NCBI GenBank assembly: GCA_003509235.1
Contig: DONH01000162.1
Location: forward strand, 4,656 to 12,286
Direction of reading: 5' to 3'
Length of the DNA stretch: 7,631 nt
Origin: Planctomycetaceae bacterium
GTDB lineage: Bacteria > Planctomycetota > Planctomycetia > Pirellulales > UBA1268
Of the stretch, positions 1 to 5,539 are shown one piece after another (position 1 is the stretch's first letter; each line of letters begins with the position of its first letter). The notes under the pieces are model-generated. The model saw nothing but the letters and a program-made list of their open reading frames with translations, did no database searches and was not told the DNA's origin. A program made the translations under genes and the position numbers.

Positions 1-482
1 TTGTCTGGCTGAAAAAATGACATCTCACCCTCTGGGTCAGTGTCATGACCGAACAAGTGGGGAATCTGTTTCAGAATCAGAATGACCCCAATTGCAGAAA
101 GCAAACCACGGACAACACTCGAGGGGACAAACGACTTGATAAATCCCCCGCGAATAATTCCCAACACAATCTGAATCACGCCAGCAAGAGCTACCGCAAC
201 TAGCAATCCTTCAAACGAACCTATTGCTGCAATCTCTGCTGCCACGACTGCAGTCAACCCGGCAGCCGGACCGGAGATGGTTACCTGGGCGTTGCTAAGA
301 GGACCAACCACAAGACCTGCAACAATACCTGCAACAATACCAGCAAGAGGAGGAGCATTTGACGCAAGTGCAATGCCGATGCAAAGCGGTAGTGCAACAA
401 GAAAAACGACGATGCCAGCCAGCACATCATTCCTAACGTGACCTTCTATGCTGGTGCCAGCTTCTGTCAACTGAGTACCCAC
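1..482 (-). CDS. SulP-family inorganic anion transporter, N-terminal part (3' end outside window)
   Basis: The first 160 codons of a cytoplasmic-membrane anion transporter of the SulP/SLC26 family (sulfate, bicarbonate or related anions) are present; the rest lies beyond the left edge. A short hydrophilic tail leads to R-N-D-V-L-A-G (about residues 17-23), then hydrophobic segments. The family motif S-G-P-A-A-G is at residues 70-75, in the region that forms the anion site in known structures. I-L-I-L-K-Q-I-P-H is at about 134-142. The visible end, E-G-E-M-S-F-F-Q-P-D, is typical of one bacterial SulP subgroup. Substrate cannot be read from this part, nor whether a STAS domain or carbonic-anhydrase fusion follows. 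The start is taken as GTG at 480-482, which gives the usual short tail. The frame stays open upstream to about 578, with another GTG at 567-569, and no strong ribosome site decides between them. Family confidence is high; the start is uncertain. Confidence 0.93.
   Translation of the reverse strand, partial: MGTQLTEAGTSIEGHVRNDVLAGIVVFLVALPLCIGIALASNAPPLAGIVAGIVAGLVVGPLSNAQVTISGPAAGLTAVVAAEIAAIGSFEGLLVAVALAGVIQIVLGIIRGGFIKSFVPSSVVRGLLSAIGVILILKQIPHLFGHDTDPEGEMSFFQPD
315..338. repeat. two exact copies of a 12-base unit inside the SulP gene
   Basis: The 12-mer acctgcaacaat occurs twice in tandem (315-326 and 327-338). On the coding strand it gives A-G-I-V-A-G-I-V-A-G within a membrane helix. 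It looks like an in-frame duplication, or chance in a low-complexity helix, and leaves the reading frame intact. Confidence 0.7.
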
Positions 483-731
483 TTTTATTCTTACTTTCTT
501 ATTTCGAGTATCACGGTGCTGAGGGGACAATACTAAAGTTACCGACAAGGCAGCATCAATATTCGGCACATGAAATTTGAATCAAACATTCTGTTTTTAC
601 CGGCGGTATCGGCTAAATTTATTGTTTTCGCTTATTTATGAGGATCAACATTCTGGCAAAATTGATTCCTGTCGATTCGTACGCAAAAATAGACGAACGT
701 ACTAGTAATCGACAACTCATTTGGGGTTTTT
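483..731. other. divergent spacer between the SulP gene and the exported-protein gene
   Basis: These 249 bases must hold the promoters of two divergent genes. They are AT-rich. A weak sigma-70-like pair can be drawn towards the right-hand gene (ttgatt at 662-667, 17 bases, aaaaat at 685-690), but both boxes are only 4/6 matches, so it is not claimed. I see no strong palindrome and no small gene here. The left part (to about 578) could instead be translated if the SulP protein uses the upstream GTG. Confidence 0.4.
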
Positions 732-1337
732 ATGACAAACGCACGTTTTCTGCCCATTTACTGTCTCTTCATACAGACCTTTTTCTGTTTATTTCTTGTC
801 TCTTCGTGTCTTTCAATGATACGAGCAGACCAATCAGAGACGAGCAAACTCGATAAAAATACTATCTACCGACTTGATCTTTTCACGGAAACCTTAAAAC
901 CAAATTCAAAAAAAGATCTCAAACCAGGTGCCGTCTATTTCAGGTTTTCACAAATTTCTGGACACCATGTCTGGAGTCGATTCAGTGAAAAACACATTTT
1001 TGAATTTGCAATGGGCCCCGGATCCGTTCAACCAGCTTGGAGATTCGACATTCGTGAGGGAAGGGATGATCAACTCCGTCTACTCGAAGAACGTTCACCT
1101 GAGCTTTACAAACGACTTATGGTTCAGGGTGCCCGCCCCATGATTAAACTTTTGGACAATGGCCGGTGGGATCTTGATCTTGCATCCAATGAAGGACGAG
1201 TCTTTGATATCGAAACAGGTGGTCGTTGGGAATGGCACGGTGGCCGTCGAGTTCGCGTCGTACACACCGGTGGCCAAAGCTGGACATATCAAGAACACAC
1301 GTATCGCCCGTCTTATGCAGTCGACAGCGCTTGGTAG
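732..1337 (+). CDS. exported protein of unknown function, possible lipoprotein (201 aa)
   Basis: I do not recognise this family. Residues 6-25 form a hydrophobic export signal. It contains V-S-S-C at 23-26, which fits a loose lipobox with C26 as the lipidated residue. An alternative signal peptidase I site (I-R-A before D33) is also possible. The rest (about 33-201) has no further membrane segment and is rich in charged and aromatic residues: V-Y-F-R-F-S, H-V-W-S-R-F, a central helix-like stretch around E-E-R-S-P-E-L-Y-K-R, and a C-terminal part with F-D-I-E-T-G-G-R-W-E-W-H-G-G-R-R-V-R-V-V-H-T. The alternation suggests a compact mixed alpha/beta periplasmic domain. This is inference. The ATG at 732 is chosen because only it includes the signal sequence; there is no Shine-Dalgarno site, only tgggg nearby. 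It ends 18 bases before the convergent deacetylase gene. Real gene: fairly sure; role: unknown. Confidence 0.82.
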   Translation: MTNARFLPIYCLFIQTFFCLFLVSSCLSMIRADQSETSKLDKNTIYRLDLFTETLKPNSKKDLKPGAVYFRFSQISGHHVWSRFSEKHIFEFAMGPGSVQPAWRFDIREGRDDQLRLLEERSPELYKRLMVQGARPMIKLLDNGRWDLDLASNEGRVFDIETGGRWEWHGGRRVRVVHTGGQSWTYQEHTYRPSYAVDSAW

Positions 1338-1355
1338 GAACCGCTTACGCCATAG

Positions 1356-2282
1356 TTACTTCCATCTTATTTCAGCGAATTGCTGCTCGAAACGTGCTGC
1401 TTCACGCATTGTTGCGGCATGAATTTCTGCGATCATGGAAAGATCATTGCAATACCCGCCACCGCAGACGATAGCCACAGGCACACAATTAGTCAAAGCG
1501 GTGGTAAAGACGAGACGGTCGCGCAACAAAAGTCCTTCTTGAGAAACACCGAGACGACCTAAACGATCTCCTTCATACGGGTCGGCCCCAGCAATATAGA
1601 AAATAATATCTGGCTTAAAGTTCGAAAAAGAAACTTCTAAAGCTCTCTGTAACGCAGCAAGATAGCTCTCATCCGATGTGCCATCAACTAACGGAACATC
1701 TAACGAACTTGGATATTTCCTCAACGGAAAGTTTTTTTCACCATGTAGTGATAGTGTGAACACAGAATTGTCATGCGTAAAAATTTCGGCTGTTCCGTTT
1801 CCCTGATGAACGTCACAATCGATAATTAGCACTCGTTGAACAAGTCCTCTGTCCTGAATTTCTCTTGTAGCTACTGCCGTATCATTAAAAATACAAAAGC
1901 CCTCACCCCAGTTGGTCCCTGCGTGATGAGTGCCACCTGCAAGGCTCGCTGCCACCCCGTCATGTAAAGCAGAGACTGCTGCATCGACTGCAGCGCCGGT
2001 GCTCCGAAGCGATCGCTCAACAAGTTCCTCACTCCACGGAAAACCAATACGCCGAATTTCCGCGTGTGTAAGTGTCCCACGGAAAACTCGGCCCAAATAC
2101 TCAGGGCAGTGCACCCGACGTAATTCCTCGTCATTGGCGGCATGGGGTTCAATGAATGCAAACGGTATGCCCGTCGCAACGTCTCGCTCGAGACGTTGCC
2201 GAAGCATCTCATACTTCTGAACAGGAAAACGGTGACCCTCTGGCAACGGAAGGGAATATTTATCGCAGGGATAGAGTCGCAT
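1356..2282 (-). CDS. histone deacetylase superfamily amidohydrolase (308 aa, complete)
   Basis: A zinc-dependent deacetylase of the arginase/HDAC fold that removes acyl groups from acetylated lysine, polyamine or small-molecule amides in the cytoplasm. The superfamily includes AcuC, acetylpolyamine amidohydrolases and eukaryotic class I/II HDACs. The whole catalytic set is visible. G-G-T-H-H-A is at 116-121, with the paired active-site histidines H119 and H120. G-E-G-F-C-I-F-N-D is at 126-134. D-C-D-V-H is at 155-159, giving zinc ligands D157 and H159 with D155 as the charge-relay position. A-G-A-D-P is at 231-235, giving the third ligand D234. G-G-G-Y at 274-277 supplies the transition-state tyrosine Y277. 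The length of about 300 residues is normal for the short bacterial forms that open with Y-P-C-D-K-Y. The substrate is not predictable, and no acetyltransferase or acetyl-CoA synthetase gene is adjacent. The ATG at 2282 has no recognisable ribosome site upstream. It converges on the exported-protein gene. Confidence 0.96.
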   Translation of the reverse strand: MRLYPCDKYSLPLPEGHRFPVQKYEMLRQRLERDVATGIPFAFIEPHAANDEELRRVHCPEYLGRVFRGTLTHAEIRRIGFPWSEELVERSLRSTGAAVDAAVSALHDGVAASLAGGTHHAGTNWGEGFCIFNDTAVATREIQDRGLVQRVLIIDCDVHQGNGTAEIFTHDNSVFTLSLHGEKNFPLRKYPSSLDVPLVDGTSDESYLAALQRALEVSFSNFKPDIIFYIAGADPYEGDRLGRLGVSQEGLLLRDRLVFTTALTNCVPVAIVCGGGYCNDLSMIAEIHAATMREAARFEQQFAEIRWK

Positions 2283-2610
2283 TTAATTAACCACAAAAAA
2301 GAATGCTTAATTCATCAACACGCAGTGCTTACGGAGCATGCACCAATCAATAGAAATCACTCACAAAATAAAAATTCAAACTACTATTCCCCAATGCTTT
2401 AGGAAACACAAAGGCCAAATTTTTAACAATTCATTTGGCACGACTTGTGCACGTCTGTCTTATTACAAGAGAAAATACAAATTGGATGCCAAGGTAGATC
2501 TTCGGGCATCACATATGAAAGGAGGTTGCATCTGCCATCACTTCCACTCTAGAAGGACAAACAGTTTGAATCCAGTTTCCTTCTATTCGAAAACTCTTTT
2601 AAAACGGGTA

Positions 2611-2670
2611 AATGAGAAGAGTAGGGGCTCGCATTGTGAATCAATGCGAGCCCCTCTCATTGATTCACAA
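2611..2670. repeat. two overlapping perfect inverted repeats forming mutually exclusive hairpins
   Basis: Hairpin A pairs 2624-2636 with 2642-2654: 13 perfect base pairs, GC-rich at its base, with a 5-base loop. It can be lengthened by pairing 2611-2617 with 2655-2661 (7 bp) across a 6-base bulge. Hairpin B pairs 2634-2646 with 2658-2670: 13 perfect base pairs with an 11-base loop. The arms share 2634-2636 and 2642-2646, so only one hairpin can exist in a given molecule. A third small helix (2662-2666 with 2671-2675) competes with B. No run of T follows on the plus strand. On the minus strand the sequence after hairpin A is pyrimidine-rich but not a clear T tract, so this is not a standard intrinsic terminator. 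It resembles a switchable attenuator, or a palindromic element, outside any gene. Confidence 0.85.
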
Positions 2671-2712
2671 GAATCAAATCTCTAACTTCATTGTAAAAAT
2701 CCCCACTACCAT

Positions 2713-2757
2713 TTTTCTCAAGACAGAGAAAATATAGGCTTCACTCTTTTCTGTCTT
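2713..2757. repeat. smaller pair of competing inverted repeats
   Basis: TTTTCTC at 2713-2719 can pair with GAGAAAA at 2726-2732 (7 bp, 6-base loop). Alternatively AAGACAG at 2720-2726 plus AAAA at 2729-2732 can pair with TTTT at 2747-2750 plus CTGTCTT at 2751-2757 (11 bp with a 2-base bulge). The composition is A/T-rich, so chance matches are likely. It is recorded because it lies just downstream of the stronger competing hairpins. Confidence 0.4.
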
Positions 2758-2850
2758 CTCGTGAAAAATCTTACTGTGCAACCGGAGAGTCTTGTCCTTC
2801 AGCATTACCCTACTAGGGGATCAATCGGCACTCATACTCTTTGTCGTAAT

Positions 2851-2929
2851 TTGACTGGAAGGCGGTGCCTCTGGGCAGTGATATTGGCTACCATTTTCGC
2901 TACATTACCAAGTCAGTCAACGAGGCACC
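2851..2929. repeat. two crossing inverted repeats (pseudoknot-like arrangement)
   Basis: TTGACTG at 2851-2857 is the reverse complement of CAGTCAA at 2914-2920. GGTGCCTC at 2864-2871 is the reverse complement of GAGGCACC at 2922-2929. The order of arms (first, second, first, second) means the helices cross rather than nest. As RNA they would have to alternate or form a pseudoknot-like fold. As DNA they are two modules repeated in inverted, swapped order about 55 bases apart. No gene covers them. Confidence 0.6.
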
Positions 2930-2944
2930 TCTCCCATAATCCAT

Positions 2945-2956
2945 TTTCAATTGAAA
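2945..2956. repeat. 12-bp perfect palindrome TTTCAATTGAAA
   Basis: A self-complementary 12-mer in the gene-free region. It could be a regulator binding site, but in A/T-rich sequence a palindrome of this size is weak evidence by itself, and no promoter can be placed next to it. Confidence 0.3.
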
Positions 2957-3359
2957 TAACACCACCATGTCGCGTGAGACCACTAATAATCACGTCCTGA
3001 GTTTTGAGGTATACGAGTGCCTATTTCAGAAGTGTTAGAACCCAACATGATGAGACGAGACCATATTTGCAATTTTTCTATTGGCCGAACTAGTGCCGCA
3101 TGATCCACGCAGCAATGTGTTCACCCATCATCGAATCAGCACATTCTATTTGGGCTGCTTGGAGCGTCTGCTTGACAGTTCTCTTTAAGTAACGAGTAGA
3201 ATTAGGTTTAGTTCATCTGCGATGAAAGTCTTGTTGCATTCAAGAAGGCCGATAATCATTGTCGATTTTCGAAGCAAGGTGTTCTAAGGACTCTTCATCA
3301 GAACTCTGTACGCGGATTTGGTATCCGACACGACAGGTTCTTGGCAAAAATCCATACTA

Positions 3360-3385
3360 GTACCAACCGAAAATTCCGTAGGTAC
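3360..3385. promoter_or_regulatory. imperfect dyad upstream of the SLC13 gene, candidate operator
   Basis: GTACC at 3360-3364 pairs with GGTAC at 3381-3385. Five further positions inside (3366, 3367, 3369, 3370 and 3371 with their partners) also match, giving 10 of about 12 pairs around a centre near 3372. It ends 28 bases before the preferred ATG of the SLC13 gene, a usual place for a repressor site or the edge of a promoter. If translation began at the TTG at 3318 instead, the dyad would be coding. Confidence 0.35.
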
Positions 3386-3413
3386 ATGTCATTCCTCCTC
3401 TTTATCTTCAGAT

Positions 3414-5207
3414 ATGAACCTTAGCTTTTGGTATGAAAACTGGCAGGGGATTCTCACCGCTTTCGTGGTGGGCACGACACTACTTGCACTTCTTCTGGGT
3501 CGCCGTGCACCAGATATGGCCATGCTTGGTGCAGTGATTGTTCTACTAGCATCTGGAGTTCTCAGTCCTGCTGAAGCACTCTCAGGAATGAGTAACGAAG
3601 GAATGCTCACGGTTGCAGCATTGTTTGTAGTGGCAACGGCCGTCCATCGAACGGGAGCCCTTGCACTTGTCATCGATCGGGGGCTTGGCCGACCGCATTC
3701 TCTCCATGAAGCTCAAGTGCGGACAATGACAATACCTGCTGTCCTCTCTGGTTTTATGAACAACACCCCAGTGGTCGCCTTAATGGTACCTGCCGTGCGA
3801 ACCTGGGCTCACAAACACCAATTAAGTATTTCCAAAATCTTAATGCCGATGAATGATGCCGTCGTTCTCGGAGGCCTCTGCACGCTCATTGGTACAAGTA
3901 CGAATATTGTTGTCAGTGGCTTACTGAATGAAAAAACGGGAATGTCACTCGGCATGTTTGATATCACATGGCTTGGTGTGCCTCTCCTGATTGTTGGATT
4001 CGCGTACATTCTTGTTGCCAGCAAAAGCCAATGGCTTCTAAAAGATCGCAGGCCCGCGGTCAGTGCAGGTGATGATCCTCGGGAATACTCACTTGAGATG
4101 GTTGTTGAGCCCGGGAGCCCCCTTGCCGGTCGAACAATTGAACAAGCTGGCCTTCGTGGACTCCACGGCTTATTTCTTATGGAAGTCGATCGTGCTGGTC
4201 ATGTACGAGCGGCAGTTGAACCAACAGAACGACTCGAAGAAGGCGATCGGCTCGTTTTTGTTGGTGTGGTCGACTCAGTGGTGGAGTTACAAAAGATACG
4301 TGGACTTCGGCCGGCTACCGACCAAGTATTTCAATTAGATGGACCACGGTCTGAACGCACTCTCCTAGAAGCGGTGGTTTCCAACACGTGCCCTCTTGTT
4401 GGCCGGACAATTCGTGAGGGTCAATTTCGGTCGACTTACGATGCTGTAATTATTGCAGTCGCTCGAAACGGAGAGCGTTTAAGGAAAAAAATTGGTGACA
4501 TTATTCTTCAACCGGGCGACACTTTACTTCTTGAGGCAAGCCCGCGATTTCTGAAAAGGCAAAAGACAAACCGTGATTTTTATCTTGTGAGTGAAGTAAA
4601 AGGGGCCAAGCCACCCCGGCACGACCTTGCTTGGATTGCATGCACTATTTTGGTAGCTATGGTGCTGGCGGCAACACTTGAACTTGTTCCCATGGTTGCA
4701 GCAGCTCTTGTAGCAGCCGCGGCTATGGTCGCGACAGGGTGTATTGGGCCAAATGAAGCAAGAAAATCTATCGAATGGGAGACCCTGCTCCTCATTGCCG
4801 CTAGTTTCGGGCTTGCCAGAGCTATTGAAAAAACAGGGCTTGATGAACTCCTTGCTCAAAGCACTATTGGGGCGGCGGGTGATCGACCATACCTTGTCTT
4901 GGCAGCAATTTATTTTGTCACGATGATTTTTACTGAAACGATGAGTAACAACGCCGCGGCTGTGCTGATTTTTCCAATCGCATGGCAAACCGCTTCTGAT
5001 CTCGGCCTCAATCCAATGCCATTTATTATGGCAATTACCGTAGCCGCAAGCTGTGGATTTGCCAGTCCTCTTGGTTACCAGACAAATCTCATGGTGTATG
5101 GGCCGGGTGGTTACAAGTTCAGTGATTACCTTCGTTTCGGTGGACCATTAAACTTGATCGTAATGGTCATCACCATTATTTTAGCCCCTCTGATCTGGCC
5201 TTTCTAA
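3414..5207 (+). CDS. SLC13/DASS-family permease with two TrkA-C (RCK-C) domains (597 aa)
   Basis: An inner-membrane secondary transporter of the divalent anion:sodium symporter group; bacterial relatives carry sulfate, dicarboxylates or similar anions. The N-terminal membrane half spans about residues 11-207, with the re-entrant-loop motif N-N-T-P at 116-119 and G-T-S-T-N at 160-164. Two soluble TrkA-C domains follow (about 222-300 and 310-385), each with a L-x-G-R-T-I element and a G-D-x-L/I pattern near its end. The C-terminal half (about 405-597) repeats the design with S-N-N-A-A-A at 511-516 and P-L-G-Y-Q-T-N at 552-558. TrkA-C domains usually bind a small ligand and regulate transport. 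The frame is open back to a TTG at 3318. I prefer the ATG at 3414, because the extra 32 residues are Ser/Thr-rich with no membrane segment and family members start just before the first helix. The 3' end overlaps a small minus-strand frame by 32 bases. The anion is not predictable. Confidence 0.94.
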   Translation: MNLSFWYENWQGILTAFVVGTTLLALLLGRRAPDMAMLGAVIVLLASGVLSPAEALSGMSNEGMLTVAALFVVATAVHRTGALALVIDRGLGRPHSLHEAQVRTMTIPAVLSGFMNNTPVVALMVPAVRTWAHKHQLSISKILMPMNDAVVLGGLCTLIGTSTNIVVSGLLNEKTGMSLGMFDITWLGVPLLIVGFAYILVASKSQWLLKDRRPAVSAGDDPREYSLEMVVEPGSPLAGRTIEQAGLRGLHGLFLMEVDRAGHVRAAVEPTERLEEGDRLVFVGVVDSVVELQKIRGLRPATDQVFQLDGPRSERTLLEAVVSNTCPLVGRTIREGQFRSTYDAVIIAVARNGERLRKKIGDIILQPGDTLLLEASPRFLKRQKTNRDFYLVSEVKGAKPPRHDLAWIACTILVAMVLAATLELVPMVAAALVAAAAMVATGCIGPNEARKSIEWETLLLIAASFGLARAIEKTGLDELLAQSTIGAAGDRPYLVLAAIYFVTMIFTETMSNNAAAVLIFPIAWQTASDLGLNPMPFIMAITVAASCGFASPLGYQTNLMVYGPGGYKFSDYLRFGGPLNLIVMVITIILAPLIWPF

Positions 5208-5355
5208 AAAGCATGTCGTACAGACCAGCGTCATTAAGACACGGACGACGTGCTAGAAAAAAGCTTTCCTCCAAGACAACACCTGGCCCAGTCGCTTCTG
5301 TTTCACCATCCGGCCCAGAAGCCAGTACGACAATGACGCGAGCCAGATCATTCAT
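5176..5355 (-). CDS. small protein of unknown function (59 aa), antisense-overlapping the SLC13 3' end
   Basis: I do not recognise this protein. The frame runs from the ATG at 5355 to the TAA at 5176-5178. Its product looks protein-like rather than random: a hydrophobic start (A-R-V-I-V-V-L-A), G-P-D-G-E-T-E-A-T-G-P-G (about 14-25), V-V-L-E-E-S-F-F-L-A-R-R-P (about 26-38), then L-Y-D-M-L-F and a basic tail. The opposite strand of the same stretch encodes only an Arg/Ser/Thr/Pro-rich 48-residue frame (5213-5359), the usual look of an antisense shadow, which supports the minus strand as the coding one. There is no ribosome site before the ATG. The frame stays open upstream to 5484 and would encode K-D-K-R-R plus a hydrophobic stretch resembling a membrane anchor, but no ATG, GTG or TTG lies there. 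It converges on the SLC13 gene, overlapping its last 32 bases. It could also be a truncated gene or chance. Confidence 0.45.
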   Translation of the reverse strand: MNDLARVIVVLASGPDGETEATGPGVVLEESFFLARRPCLNDAGLYDMLFRKARSEGLK

Positions 5356-5539
5356 GTGATTTAGCCAAAAAGCGAGATAACTCAGCAGAGTAATCGTTAC
5401 GACCGAACTAAACCGTCTTTTGTCTTTTCTTTGTGCTAACCTGTTGTATTTCGTTCCTTCCTTACAGATAGCAAGGGACGTAGTCTAATTGTTTGTCAAC
5501 GGTTGTTCCCCAAAGGCCACCTCCATCCTGCTGAGACGG
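5356..5539. other. spacer before the polytopic membrane-protein gene
   Basis: The promoter of the rightward membrane-protein gene should lie here, along with that of the small minus-strand gene if it is real. I cannot place convincing -35/-10 boxes. On the minus strand there is a purine-rich aaggaagg (about 5459-5466) but no standard start codon at the right distance. No terminator-like hairpin follows the SLC13 gene. Confidence 0.35.

Larger units (their letters stand above)
2283..3413. other. about 1.1 kb with no convincing gene, between the divergent deacetylase and SLC13 genes
   Basis: Both flanking genes read away from this stretch, so it carries their promoters, but it is far longer than the other spacers in the window. 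The plus-strand frames of 80-115 codons here have irregular composition and no recognisable motif. I found no tRNA-like T-arm, no known riboswitch and no insertion-sequence ends. It does hold several inverted repeats, listed separately at 2611-2670, 2713-2757, 2851-2929 and 3360-3385. A possible plus-strand promoter (ttggca at 2435-2440, 17 bases, tcttat at 2458-2463) points towards the hairpin at 2624. The minus strand between 3090 and 3356 has protein-like but stop-interrupted frames that could be a gene remnant. Whether this is an RNA gene, long leaders or decayed sequence cannot be settled by eye. Confidence 0.5.

Noticed and set aside
2519..2526. AAAGGAGG as a ribosome site for a small plus-strand gene
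   Set aside because: No ATG or GTG follows at usable spacing, and the nearest TTG frame closes after a few codons.
2624..2654. Intrinsic (Rho-independent) terminator
   Set aside because: The stem is strong enough, but no T tract follows on the plus strand and only a mixed pyrimidine stretch on the minus strand, and no gene on either strand ends near it.
2338..2685. Plus-strand frame of 115 codons
   Set aside because: Irregular composition, no recognisable domain or ribosome site, and it runs straight through the perfect competing hairpins.
2761..3000. Plus-strand frame of 79 codons starting with GTG
   Set aside because: No motif, irregular composition, and it contains the crossing inverted repeats; chance frame.
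3318..3413. N-terminal extension of the SLC13 protein from TTG 3318
   Set aside because: The extra 32 residues are Ser/Thr-rich without signal or membrane segment and contain a dyad; the ATG at 3414 fits the family start better.
3370..3413. Minus-strand AGAGGAGG followed by ATG (start near 3387)
   Set aside because: Well-spaced ribosome-like site, but the frame closes after about 30 codons with no protein-like character, and it is the complement of the SLC13 leader.
4524..4988. Minus-strand frame of 154 codons inside the SLC13 gene
   Set aside because: Antisense to the strongly supported C-terminal membrane half; composition typical of a shadow frame.
5213..5359. Plus-strand frame of 48 codons after the SLC13 gene
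   Set aside because: Its product is Arg/Ser/Thr/Pro-rich with no motif, the usual look of a frame antisense to a real coding sequence; the minus-strand frame is far more protein-like.
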